From Ketobacter sp. (lineage in GTDB: Bacteria > Pseudomonadota > Gammaproteobacteria > Pseudomonadales > Ketobacteraceae): DNA of 64,000 bases. Under the pieces are notes generated by a model. It was given only the letters and a program-made list of their open reading frames with translations, had not been told where the DNA came from and ran no database searches. The position numbers and the translations under genes are program-made. Below, one piece after another: positions 9,401-17,168 of the stretch (the stretch's first letter is position 1; each line of letters opens with the position of its first letter). The stretch is taken from NCBI RefSeq assembly GCF_003671495.1, contig NZ_RCHN01000007.1:62001-126000 (forward strand), given 5' to 3'.

Positions 9401-11731
9401 ATCCACGACCACGATGCGGCGCTGATCCTGGAACGCCTGTTGCCCCAGTATGAGCTGGCGGATCTGTTGCGCTTTGATCCTTTGGCGCGGGCCTGGGCCA
9501 CACTGTACTGGGCGCAAACCCAGGACCAGGATGAGCAGAAGCAGTGGCCCATGCGGGCCCAGTCTGCCGTGCAGATGTCCAACCTGTTTGGCAGCGATCG
9601 GGCCTTCAACGAGTTGTGGCTGGAGGTAGGTGAGCAGCTGCAGGAATTCCTGCAACAGCAGGGTGTCGCGGGGGCGGAGTCATTTGCCCGGCGCAGCGCC
9701 CGTTACCTGATCCTGGAACTGGCCAAACCGATGTTGGAATTTTCCGTGACCCGGGCCAGCCAGACGTTGATGGAAAGCCTGCAGCGGGCGTTGAAACAAG
9801 CCAATGCCCAGTCGGTGTTTGAAGACAATATCCGCGCCTTGCAGGGAACGCCGGGCAAGGCCTGGCGTTATGTGGAAGGGTGGCTCAGCGCCTGGTTGCA
9901 CCAGCAGGAGGATCAATCCCTCCACGCCTTCATTCCTGAGGCGGTGGTCCGCATCCTGGTGGATGGCCGCCTGGCCTGGAAACCCCGCGAGTTGAATCTG
10001 GAGCTCACGGTGGACGGTTTGCTGTCGTCCCATGCCAATATTGAACAGGGCAGCCTGACAATGCGACTGGATGAATTCCTGCTGCGTATGGAGCAGCACC
10101 AGACGGTGGTGGTGCCGGCTTACCAGCGCTATCAGGCGCAGCGCCACCAGGCTGTGGAAACCGAGAAAAAACGCTTGCGCCTGGATCAGTTCAAGGCGCG
10201 GCCGTTGTCCTCGTTTGTGCGCAACAAACTCATCAATCAATCCTATTTGCCGCTGATCGGTGACAACCTGGCCAAGCAGATGGGGACGGTGGGCGATAAA
10301 AAACGTTCTGACTTGATGGGACTGTTGATGATGATCTCGCCCCCCGGCTACGGCAAAACCACGTTGATGGAATACGTGGCCAATCGTCTGGGTCTGATCT
10401 TTATGAAGATCAACTGTCCATCGTTGGGGCATGAAGTGGATTCCCTGGATCCGCAGCAGGCGCCCAATGCGACCGCCCGCCAGGAATTGGAAAAACTGAA
10501 TCTGGGTCTGGAAATGGGTAACAACGTGATGTTGTATCTGGACGATATCCAGCATACCAATCCCGAGTTTCTGCAAAAATTCATTTCCCTCTGTGACGGG
10601 ACCCGGCGCATCGAAGGCGTATGGAAAGGGCAAACCAAAACCTACGACATGCGCGGTAAAAAATTCTGCGTGGTGATGGCGGGGAACCCCTACACAGAAA
10701 GCGGCGAGCTGTTCAAGATTCCGGACATGCTGGCCAACCGGGCCGACATCTATAACCTGGGTGACGTCTTGAGCGGCACCGAAGAAGTGTTTGCCCTCAG
10801 CTACATTGAAAACAGCATGACTTCCAATCCGGTGCTGGCGCCGTTGGCCACCCGCGACATGGCGGACTTCTATCTGTTTGTGGATATGGCCAAGGGCCGG
10901 GCGGTGAATGAATCCGAATTCAAGCACCCCTATTCCGCCGCCGAGAGCCGCGAAATCGTTGAGACGCTGAAAAAATTGTTCCTGGTGCAGGCAGTGGTGT
11001 TGAAAGTGAATCAACAATACATCGAATCCGCCGCCCAGGACGAACGCTTCCGTACCGAGCCACCGTTCAAGTTGCAGGGCAGTTACCGCAATATGAACAA
11101 ACTGGCGGAGAAAGTGACGCCGGTTATGACCGCCGATGAACTGGAGGCACTGCTCAATGATCATTATCTGGGGGAGGCGCAGCTGCTGACCACGGGAACC
11201 GAAGCCAACCTGCTCAAGTTAAAAGCGCTGCGCGCAGTGCTTACCGCCGAGGAAGCGCAGCGTTGGGAGGCCATCAAACAGGAATTCCGTCGCCTGAAGC
11301 AGATCGGTGGCGACGACGCCGATGTGGGCGTGCGGGTGGTGTCGCAGTTGAATGCCATGTCCCAGGGCATTGAAAAAGCGGTCACGGCCCTGTCAGCCCG
11401 TGCGGAATTGCCTGCCTCCGCGAATAACGATGGCTTGCAGCAATCCCTGCAGTCCATCGCCGACGCCATGGCCAACATGACCACCCACGTGGAGGTGGTC
11501 AATCAGCCGGTGCCGGGCATCGACCTGTTGCTGCAGGGGTTGGTCTCCACCCTGGAAGGCAGCATCTTTCCGCTGGTGAAGGCCATGGACGGCAAAATCG
11601 ACCTGGATCTCAAGACCCATCACAAAATGGGTGCCATACTGGAACAATTGCGCACGTTGGAAGCCAGCATGTTGCGGTTGAAGCATACCACCCGAGGCAG
11701 TAGCGGCAACACTGCGGGGCCGGGGGAATAG
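6434..11731 (+). CDS. Giant AAA+ ATPase with N-terminal 'DNA repair ATPase' region
   Basis: 1765 residues from a GTG start at 6434. The N-terminal ~450 residues are beta-rich with repeated short units, like the region annotated as DNA-repair ATPase in long bacterial homologues. Residues about 500-1000 are helical and coiled-coil rich. The AAA+ domain is near residues 1250-1550: Walker A P-P-G-Y-G-K-T-T at 1303-1310, Walker B L-Y-L-D-D at 1367-1371, and sensor-1 Asn 1418 in A-G-N-P. An arginine-finger candidate lies in L-A-N-R-A-D. The C-terminus is again helical. The repair label is an inherited annotation; the fixed context with flotillin, YqiJ and PspA suggests membrane or polymer remodelling instead, which is inference. 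Confidence 0.85.
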   Translation: MTDVSQAASATQGMKQSTEQVESAVAQGTAYEVIRKRLADQGNRLEALANQLNQARLQEFGSTELSIIGRTRVRTDNNCLARDIVRVGDYLLFGYNVFIGLKQTTSVADVFSLYRLVEGEDALDMEPVSAQNTFLGDARFQSDFNELYTYYKNTSLTQLRVKEGRLLAAFQIGERLTDIRVFRWSVSADGSQIEYIDNRGERDIELPPAWDFQWREVDREAIVDGRHPHVNILDTLFVDTIAGDLTIKVENNTRSGKGIYAEPVDDPNQSLDDADFLFAEIGQLILLRIKPYQEERWRHLVFNRLNQSVVRIDAIGDSCQQLPEDHGIVFPGGYYLQTGEYKTFDEPHEGLRFRRAIRSPNGEDVLYVHYQAETGVVALYPYNMIEKALRNPVYGHGYGLFEDGRMVVFSADEEPTRVHPMQIWQSPFFSDVHASQAQQSQSFYGRIGNAELVRGISDLFSVVQLIRSPNAASAHYHELCKYASRLFDQYYWLSDASLAETHDILKAIIESGELVLDEYEKVQSIRKSSQKALQDAEQSVAALIKRMQPDAWTTPQPFMNAMLGIRKLRGHLLTILDYRYINQERIRELDGELEQQQDAIAARTIDFLAEEQSLQPFYDDLEHLEKQVADTDIKSELAPLLEKLATLSDGLDALTETVSAITAAEATVRTAIIERISTLFAHLNQARARTQNKLKSLGYNEALAQFSAQFKLLSQSMTSGLSLSTSPDRCDQQLAKLMNQLQELESQFGEYDEFLADILEKREEIFESFESHKQGLLDEQQRRAQTLHDAAKRIIDGVRKRSQKFKTEEELNTFFSSDPLLNKLKQLSQQLRELDDAVKADDVDAQLKGVKDQAVRSLRDKSDIYEDDGKVIKLGPRHRFSVNTQDLDLTLLPRGEELYFHLSGTDFYEACDIEGLQGTQAYWNMAMASESEQVSRAEYLAYSVLRAAERHQEALSITQLMQARNQREALMELLRQYAEPRYKEGYERGIHDHDAALILERLLPQYELADLLRFDPLARAWATLYWAQTQDQDEQKQWPMRAQSAVQMSNLFGSDRAFNELWLEVGEQLQEFLQQQGVAGAESFARRSARYLILELAKPMLEFSVTRASQTLMESLQRALKQANAQSVFEDNIRALQGTPGKAWRYVEGWLSAWLHQQEDQSLHAFIPEAVVRILVDGRLAWKPRELNLELTVDGLLSSHANIEQGSLTMRLDEFLLRMEQHQTVVVPAYQRYQAQRHQAVETEKKRLRLDQFKARPLSSFVRNKLINQSYLPLIGDNLAKQMGTVGDKKRSDLMGLLMMISPPGYGKTTLMEYVANRLGLIFMKINCPSLGHEVDSLDPQQAPNATARQELEKLNLGLEMGNNVMLYLDDIQHTNPEFLQKFISLCDGTRRIEGVWKGQTKTYDMRGKKFCVVMAGNPYTESGELFKIPDMLANRADIYNLGDVLSGTEEVFALSYIENSMTSNPVLAPLATRDMADFYLFVDMAKGRAVNESEFKHPYSAAESREIVETLKKLFLVQAVVLKVNQQYIESAAQDERFRTEPPFKLQGSYRNMNKLAEKVTPVMTADELEALLNDHYLGEAQLLTTGTEANLLKLKALRAVLTAEEAQRWEAIKQEFRRLKQIGGDDADVGVRVVSQLNAMSQGIEKAVTALSARAELPASANNDGLQQSLQSIADAMANMTTHVEVVNQPVPGIDLLLQGLVSTLEGSIFPLVKAMDGKIDLDLKTHHKMGAILEQLRTLEASMLRLKHTTRGSSGNTAGPGE

Positions 11732-11808
11732 TGCCCTGGAGCTAGGGGCTGCTTTCCAGTAGAGTGCAATGCAGGTGTTTTCATTAACCAGGTGACGAGA
11801 GAGTCCGG

Positions 11809-13674
11809 GTGGAATCCAATTTTATTCTGAGCTTTGCCATGGTCGGCCTGCTGGGTCTGGTGTGTCAGTGGGTGGCCTGGCGGCTGCGCTTGCCGGCCAT
11901 TTTGTTTTTGCTGCTGACCGGCATTGTGGTGGGGCCGGTGGCCGGCTGGCTGAATCCGGACATGATGTTCGGCGACATGTTGTTTCCGCTGGTGTCCATG
12001 GCGGTTGCCATCATTCTGTTTGAAGGCAGCCTGACCCTGAAATTCAAGGAAATTCAGGGCATGGAATCGGTGGTGTGGCGTATCCTCAGTTTTGGTCTGG
12101 TGGCCAGCTGGGTGAGCATTTCGGTGTTCACCAGTTGGCTGTTGGACATGGACTGGCACCTTTCCCTGCTGTTTGGGGCCCTGGTGGTGGTCACCGGTCC
12201 CACGGTGATTGTGCCCATGTTGCGCTCGGTGCGCCCCAATGCTCGCATCACCAATATCCTGCGCTGGGAAAGCATCCTGATTGATCCGCTGGGGGCGCTG
12301 CTGGCGGTACTGGTGTTTAATTTCATCGTGGCGGAATCCACCGGTGGCAATGAATGGCTGGCGGTGATGCTGGTGTTTTTCAAGATCCTGGTGATTGGCA
12401 GCGCATTGGGCTGTGGAGCCGGTTATATCTGCGGCTGGCTGCTGCGCAACGATGTGATTCCCAACTACCTGCACAATGTGTTTGTGTTGATCTCCGTGCT
12501 GGCCGTGTTTGCCTTGTCCGATACGCTGGAACACGAATCCGGGCTGCTGGCCGTGACCATGATGGGGATCTGGCTGGCCAACATGCGCGGGGTGGAAACC
12601 GAAAACATTCTCGACTTCAAGGAAAGCCTGAGCATCCTGCTGATTTCCGGCCTGTTCATTATCCTGGCGGCGCGGGTGAACCTGGATGACCTGGCGGTGT
12701 TGAGCTGGCAGGCCCTGGCCATCCTCGGCTTTATTCACTTTATTGCCCGCCCCCTGAAGATCATCAGCGCCACCCTGGGCACCTCCATCACCTGGCAGGA
12801 GAAAACCCTCATTGCCTGGATCGGGCCCCGCGGCATCATCGCGGCGGCGGTGTCGGCGCTGTTCGCCTTGCGCCTGTCCCAGCTGGGCTTTGAGAATGCG
12901 GATCTGCTGGTGGCCCTCACCTTCGTGGTGATCATCGGCACGGTGGTGTTCCAGAGCCTCACCGCCAAGCCCCTGGCCACCTGGCTGGGTGTGGTGGAAC
13001 AGGCGCCCCGCGGCCTGCTCTTCATTGGCGCCAACCAGGTCTCCCGCACCATCGCCAAGGAACTGAAACGACTGGGCTTTGATGTGATGCTGGCGGACAG
13101 CTATCGCAACAACGTGCGCCAGGCCCGTATGGACGGTCTGAAGACGTTCCACGGCAACCCGGTGTCCCGACTGGCGGAAAAAGAACTGGATCTGGTGGGC
13201 ATTGGTCGCATGCTGGGGTTGTCCCAGAACGACGACCTGAACTTGCTCGCGGTACAACGCTATACCCGTGAGTTTGGCAAGAAGCGGGTGTACGCGTTGC
13301 CCACGCAAGCCAGTCTGCGCAAGAGCGAACGGGAGACCGTGTCCGAGGAACTGTCCGGTATCGCGTTGTTCTCAGAGGACGCCACCTACAGCAAGTTGGC
13401 CAGTCTGGTGGCCCAGGGCGCGGAGATGCGTACCACCAATATCAGCGAAGAATTCACCCTTGAGGATTACCTGGAGAAATACGGCAGCAAGGCGATCCCG
13501 ATGTTTGTGCTGGACCCGCGCAAACAGTTGACCATCCTGTCCGGTGCGCCCACCCGCGAGCAGGTAACCCCCGGCTCACGCATTGTGGCGCTGGTGAAAG
13601 TGGAGCGGGTGGTGGAAAAAATCGAAGAGAAAAAGCAGGAAGCCAAGGGGGCGGATAAAGCCGCGGAGAAGTGA
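11809..13674 (+). CDS. Na+/H+ antiporter of the CPA family with C-terminal RCK/TrkA domain
   Basis: 621 residues starting at GTG 11809. About twelve membrane helices fill residues 1-390. T-G-P-T-V-I-V-P near residue 125 and W-E-S-I-L-I-D-P near 155 correspond to the ion-binding helices of CPA antiporters. From about residue 400 there is a nucleotide-binding RCK fold (L-F-I-G-A-N-Q-V-S-R-T-I-A), then a TrkA-C-like region and a charged Lys/Glu tail. It should exchange Na+ or K+ for H+ across the inner membrane, gated by NAD(H) or a nucleotide on the RCK domain. It follows the AAA gene by 77 bases and may have its own promoter. Which cation it prefers cannot be read from the sequence. Confidence 0.88.
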   Translation: MESNFILSFAMVGLLGLVCQWVAWRLRLPAILFLLLTGIVVGPVAGWLNPDMMFGDMLFPLVSMAVAIILFEGSLTLKFKEIQGMESVVWRILSFGLVASWVSISVFTSWLLDMDWHLSLLFGALVVVTGPTVIVPMLRSVRPNARITNILRWESILIDPLGALLAVLVFNFIVAESTGGNEWLAVMLVFFKILVIGSALGCGAGYICGWLLRNDVIPNYLHNVFVLISVLAVFALSDTLEHESGLLAVTMMGIWLANMRGVETENILDFKESLSILLISGLFIILAARVNLDDLAVLSWQALAILGFIHFIARPLKIISATLGTSITWQEKTLIAWIGPRGIIAAAVSALFALRLSQLGFENADLLVALTFVVIIGTVVFQSLTAKPLATWLGVVEQAPRGLLFIGANQVSRTIAKELKRLGFDVMLADSYRNNVRQARMDGLKTFHGNPVSRLAEKELDLVGIGRMLGLSQNDDLNLLAVQRYTREFGKKRVYALPTQASLRKSERETVSEELSGIALFSEDATYSKLASLVAQGAEMRTTNISEEFTLEDYLEKYGSKAIPMFVLDPRKQLTILSGAPTREQVTPGSRIVALVKVERVVEKIEEKKQEAKGADKAAEK

Positions 13675-13695
13675 GCCAGGCGTGGCCCACGCCCC

Positions 13696-14880
13696 CTAGG
13701 GCATGAAAACGAAGCGGGCCGGCGCGGTCTGCCGAATCAAATCCCCGTGCTGATCCAGGGCGTTCACCTGCCAAAGGTAGGTGGCGCCGGGCTTCAACTG
13801 ATCCAGTAACGCGGCGGACAGCACTGTGCCGGTTCTGGGGGCCGGAATCAGCAGGCGGCCCACATACTCCCCCGAAGTCACACTTTCTTTCCCGTTCTCC
13901 TGGCGCAATACCAACTCGTAGATCACCGTATCGGCCGTTGCCGGCCAGGTCAGTTGCGTGCTGGCAGAGAGAGAGGCCGGTGTCTGGATGGCGGAGGTCT
14001 GCTGGCTGTCGGCAATGACCTGATATTCCAGGGTACTGCTGAGTTGCTGGTTGGGGCACAGGTTGGCGGGAGTGGCCTGCACGGTCTCAAGGGATTCCAG
14101 GGCACAAAAACGCAGCACGTGGTGACCGGTTTTGATCGTATCCAGCTGCGGGCTCAGCAGCCAATCCTTTCGGCCCTGCTGCAGGTCTTTGTTGACTTGC
14201 GCCAGCTCTTGATACACCAGTTGGCCGCTGCCGGGATCGATGGTGCCCAGCTGCCAGCTGCCCTGCAATTGACCCTGGCCGGAATAGATGATGCCCAGCT
14301 GCGCCTGCAACGGTAAGCCCTGGCTGATCTGGCTGCGAAAACGTTGGGGTTTGAAGCTCAGTTCCAGATTGTGAATGGCCAGAGGCACATTCAGGGTGAC
14401 GGCGTTCAGGCCCATGTCCTTGGTGGCCAGCAGGATGCTGACGCTGGCTTCGCTGGTGGAAGGCTTCTCGCTGCCGGTGCTGAACTGGCGGGTGTACTGC
14501 AGTTTTCGATAGCCCAGTTCCAGCCACTTGCGGGCTTCCTCTGCGGTGATGATCAGGGCTTCCTCAAAATGCAGGGGGCCTGCGCCTTCGCTGTCGTTAA
14601 AGGGGGTGACCTGGGTTTTCAACACGGTGCTGGTGGCGGCATCCTTCAGCACGCCCTGGGGGGAAAAGGCACCGGTGTGGTGAGCGGGGGTGGTGGACAC
14701 AATCCAGCGCACCTGAATGGTCCGGCCTTCCTCCACCAGCACCCGGGCCTGCTTGGGGTTGCTGCTGGCTCCGATCAGGGACGCCTGGGCAACACTGCCG
14801 CAGAGCACCATCAGCAGTGTCAATACGGTGCAATGGAGGGTAACCCTCGCGGTGGCGTAGCGGCGTGGTGAACAAAACAT
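13696..14880 (-). CDS. Secreted hypothetical protein with C-terminal fibronectin-III-like domain
   Basis: 394 residues. A signal peptide (residues ~15-33, cleavage after A-Q-A) sends it to the periplasm or beyond. The mature part is beta-rich. Residues 300-394 look like a fibronectin type III domain: T-W-P-A-T-A-D-T-V-I-Y-E-L-V-L near its start and G-A-T-Y-L-W-Q-V-N-A-L-D near its end. The N-terminal half, with an early V-R-W-I-V strand, could be another immunoglobulin-like domain. I do not recognise a named family. It converges with the antiporter gene; a short hairpin at 13679-13693 lies between the two stops. No partner gene is obvious. Confidence 0.6.
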   Translation of the reverse strand: MFCSPRRYATARVTLHCTVLTLLMVLCGSVAQASLIGASSNPKQARVLVEEGRTIQVRWIVSTTPAHHTGAFSPQGVLKDAATSTVLKTQVTPFNDSEGAGPLHFEEALIITAEEARKWLELGYRKLQYTRQFSTGSEKPSTSEASVSILLATKDMGLNAVTLNVPLAIHNLELSFKPQRFRSQISQGLPLQAQLGIIYSGQGQLQGSWQLGTIDPGSGQLVYQELAQVNKDLQQGRKDWLLSPQLDTIKTGHHVLRFCALESLETVQATPANLCPNQQLSSTLEYQVIADSQQTSAIQTPASLSASTQLTWPATADTVIYELVLRQENGKESVTSGEYVGRLLIPAPRTGTVLSAALLDQLKPGATYLWQVNALDQHGDLIRQTAPARFVFMP

Positions 14881-14976
14881 CCCTATCTCCGGTTGGTGTA
14901 AACGCTGGGGGCAGAGTCTACCGAAGCCAGCTATGGGAGAGAAGGGGACAGGGTAACAGAATATGAATGCAGCGGC

Positions 14977-15867
14977 TCAATGGTCATAGTAGCCGGAAGC
15001 GGCAACGCCGCTGTTTTCCATCTGGGCCGCCAGGTCGTCAAAATCCAGCTCACTCAGCCCCACGTACACCAAAAGGTCTTCGCCGATGGCCTCCCATTCG
15101 TGGTCCTGTTCACTGTTGCCCAGGGTTTGGGGCAGACCACACAGGTGTTCTGCCATCTTCAGAATCGCCAGCAGGGTTTTGCGGCCGTGGTCATAGCTGC
15201 TGGCCCGGTGCCGGAAGATGTTCTCCACGCTGTGGTGCTCGGCGATCACGTCGCACAGGTCCGCCGGCAAGCCCCAGGATTTTGCCACATAGTAGCCAAC
15301 CACCGCGTGGTTGGTTTTCAGGTACTGGTTCTCCACGTCGATGATGCGGGGGTTGGGTTGGGAATAGGATTCCTCCAGCACCGCCTGGTAGTTATCATGG
15401 GCGCGGTACAGCAGGGGCACCCCGCAGTTATGGAACAAGCCCACGCAATAGGCTTTGTCACCGGCCTTGTAACCGATGGCCCGGGCCAGGGTGGCGGCGG
15501 CGTTGGCGATGTCCAGGGCGCTGTCCCAGAAGCTGCTGAGGGCCACAATGGTTTCATCATCCATCTGGCTCTTGATGGAGAGGCCTTCCATGATGCGCAC
15601 GATGGTGGGCAACCCCAGAATCTGCACCGCCTGTTCAATGGAGGTCATGCGGCTTTTCATGCCGAACAGGCTGGAGTTGACCACTTTGAGAATGGTCCCG
15701 GACAGGCCCACATCCTGGCTGATGAGTTTGGCAATCCGATCCAGGTCCGGGTTGGGCATGGCCTGTTCCATGTGGATGTCCACAATCACCTGGGGCTGTG
15801 GGGGAACCGTTATACCACGCAGTATTTTGGCAATGTGCTCGTCGTCCAGTATGGGAGTGGAGGTCAT
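14977..15867 (-). CDS. HDOD domain signalling protein
   Basis: 296 residues from ATG 15867; a TTG at 15888 would extend it by seven residues but has no better ribosome site. The whole protein is one HDOD domain, a relative of HD phosphohydrolases that usually lacks catalysis. Typical parts seen are L-I-S-Q-D-V-G-L-S-G-T-I-L-K-V-V-N-S, then I-E-Q-A-V-Q-I-L-G-L, V-G-L-F-H-N-C-G, and A-E-H-H. The H-N-C-G replaces the H-D of active HD enzymes, consistent with a signalling role. HDOD proteins are linked to c-di-GMP, motility and stress control. It is divergent from rlmI. Confidence 0.88.
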   Translation of the reverse strand: MTSTPILDDEHIAKILRGITVPPQPQVIVDIHMEQAMPNPDLDRIAKLISQDVGLSGTILKVVNSSLFGMKSRMTSIEQAVQILGLPTIVRIMEGLSIKSQMDDETIVALSSFWDSALDIANAAATLARAIGYKAGDKAYCVGLFHNCGVPLLYRAHDNYQAVLEESYSQPNPRIIDVENQYLKTNHAVVGYYVAKSWGLPADLCDVIAEHHSVENIFRHRASSYDHGRKTLLAILKMAEHLCGLPQTLGNSEQDHEWEAIGEDLLVYVGLSELDFDDLAAQMENSGVAASGYYDH

Positions 15868-15962
15868 TTCGGTATAATCCGCGGCCAACTTATTATTAAT
15901 CAGTTTAGCAGCCGGCCAATGATGCTCCAGTTGCTGGACAATTAGACTGTGGAGCCGTTCCT

Positions 15963-17168
15963 GTGTCCGAAGCCAACCTGCCCCGTATCCGTTTGAAAGC
16001 CAAGGAGGAGCGCCGGATCAAGAGCGGCCATCTGTGGATCTTCAGTAATGAAGTGGACACCGGCCATGGGCCATTGCAGGGGCTGGAGCCCGGGGCAGAG
16101 GTGATCTTTGAAGAGGCCTCCGGCAAGCCCCTGGGGCGGGGTTATGTGAACCCCCATTCCCTGATCTGTGGCCGCCTGCTGACCCGGGACTGGAAACGCA
16201 AACTGGATCAGCGCTTTCTCGAAACCCGCCTGCAGCAAGCCCTGGACCTGCGGGAGCGGGTCTATCCTGAGCCCTATTATCGTCTGGTGTATGGCGACAG
16301 TGATGGGCTCTCCGGGTTGGTGATTGATCGCTTCGGTGATCACCTGGTGGTGCAGGTGAATACCGCCGGGATGGAACGCCTGCTGCCCATGCTGCTGCCG
16401 GCCCTGGACGTGGTACTGCAACCCAAAGGCGTTTTGCTGCGCAATGACAGCCCCCTGCGGGAACAGGAAGGCCTGACTCTGGACGTGCGTGTCGCCAGTG
16501 GAGACTGGCCGGCTGCCCTCTGCCTGCAGGAAAACGGGGTGCCCTTCCAGGCCCATGGGGAAACCGGCCAGAAAACAGGCTGGTTCTACGACCATCGGGA
16601 AAACCGACGGGAGTTGATGCGTTGGGTAAAGGGCCAGCGGGTGTTGGATGTGTTCTCCTACATCGGTGGCTGGGGGCTGCAGGCCCTGGCAGCCGGGGCG
16701 GAAACGCTGACGGCGGTGGATGCCTCGGAGCAGGCCCTGGACCAGCTGCAGGCCAATGCGGAACAGCAGGGCGTGGCGGACCGGGTCACCAGTTACGAAG
16801 GTAACGCCTTCGACGTACTGCAGGCACTGTTGGAGCAGGGGGAGAAATTCGACGTGGTGGTGCTGGACCCGCCCGCTTTCATCAAGCGCAAAAAGGATTA
16901 CAAGAACGGTCTCAGCGCTTACAGCAAGCTCAACAACCTGGGTCTGCGTCTGCTGGAGAAAGATGGCCTGCTGGTGTCGGCCTCCTGCTCCATGCACCTG
17001 CCCGAGCAGGCGCTGCTGGATACCGTGCGGGCCACTGCCCGGCACGTGGACCGGCATGCCCAGCTGGTCTATCGCGGCAGCCAGGGGCCCGATCACCCGG
17101 TTCACCCGGCCATTCCGGAAACCCACTACCTCAAGGCGTTGTTCTTCCGGGTCAATCCGGCGCTGTAG
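15963..17168 (+). CDS. rlmI: 23S rRNA (cytosine-C5) methyltransferase RlmI
   Basis: 401 residues from GTG 15963. A PUA domain occupies about residues 5-80 and an EEHEE linker follows. The Rossmann methyltransferase domain has V-L-D-V-F-S-Y-I-G-G-W-G near 223 for SAM, L-D-P-P-A-F near 303 and S-A-S-C-S-M-H near 339, whose Cys is the expected catalytic residue. RlmI methylates C1962 of 23S rRNA in E. coli; the same role is likely here. Its last 17 bases overlap, tail to tail, the end of the imelysin-like gene on the other strand. Confidence 0.9.
   Translation: MSEANLPRIRLKAKEERRIKSGHLWIFSNEVDTGHGPLQGLEPGAEVIFEEASGKPLGRGYVNPHSLICGRLLTRDWKRKLDQRFLETRLQQALDLRERVYPEPYYRLVYGDSDGLSGLVIDRFGDHLVVQVNTAGMERLLPMLLPALDVVLQPKGVLLRNDSPLREQEGLTLDVRVASGDWPAALCLQENGVPFQAHGETGQKTGWFYDHRENRRELMRWVKGQRVLDVFSYIGGWGLQALAAGAETLTAVDASEQALDQLQANAEQQGVADRVTSYEGNAFDVLQALLEQGEKFDVVVLDPPAFIKRKKDYKNGLSAYSKLNNLGLRLLEKDGLLVSASCSMHLPEQALLDTVRATARHVDRHAQLVYRGSQGPDHPVHPAIPETHYLKALFFRVNPAL

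Noticed and set aside
13679-13693. Hairpin GGCGTG-GCC-CACGCC between the antiporter and the secreted protein gene
   Set aside because: Only 6 bp with a three-base loop and no T-run; too weak to list as a terminator.
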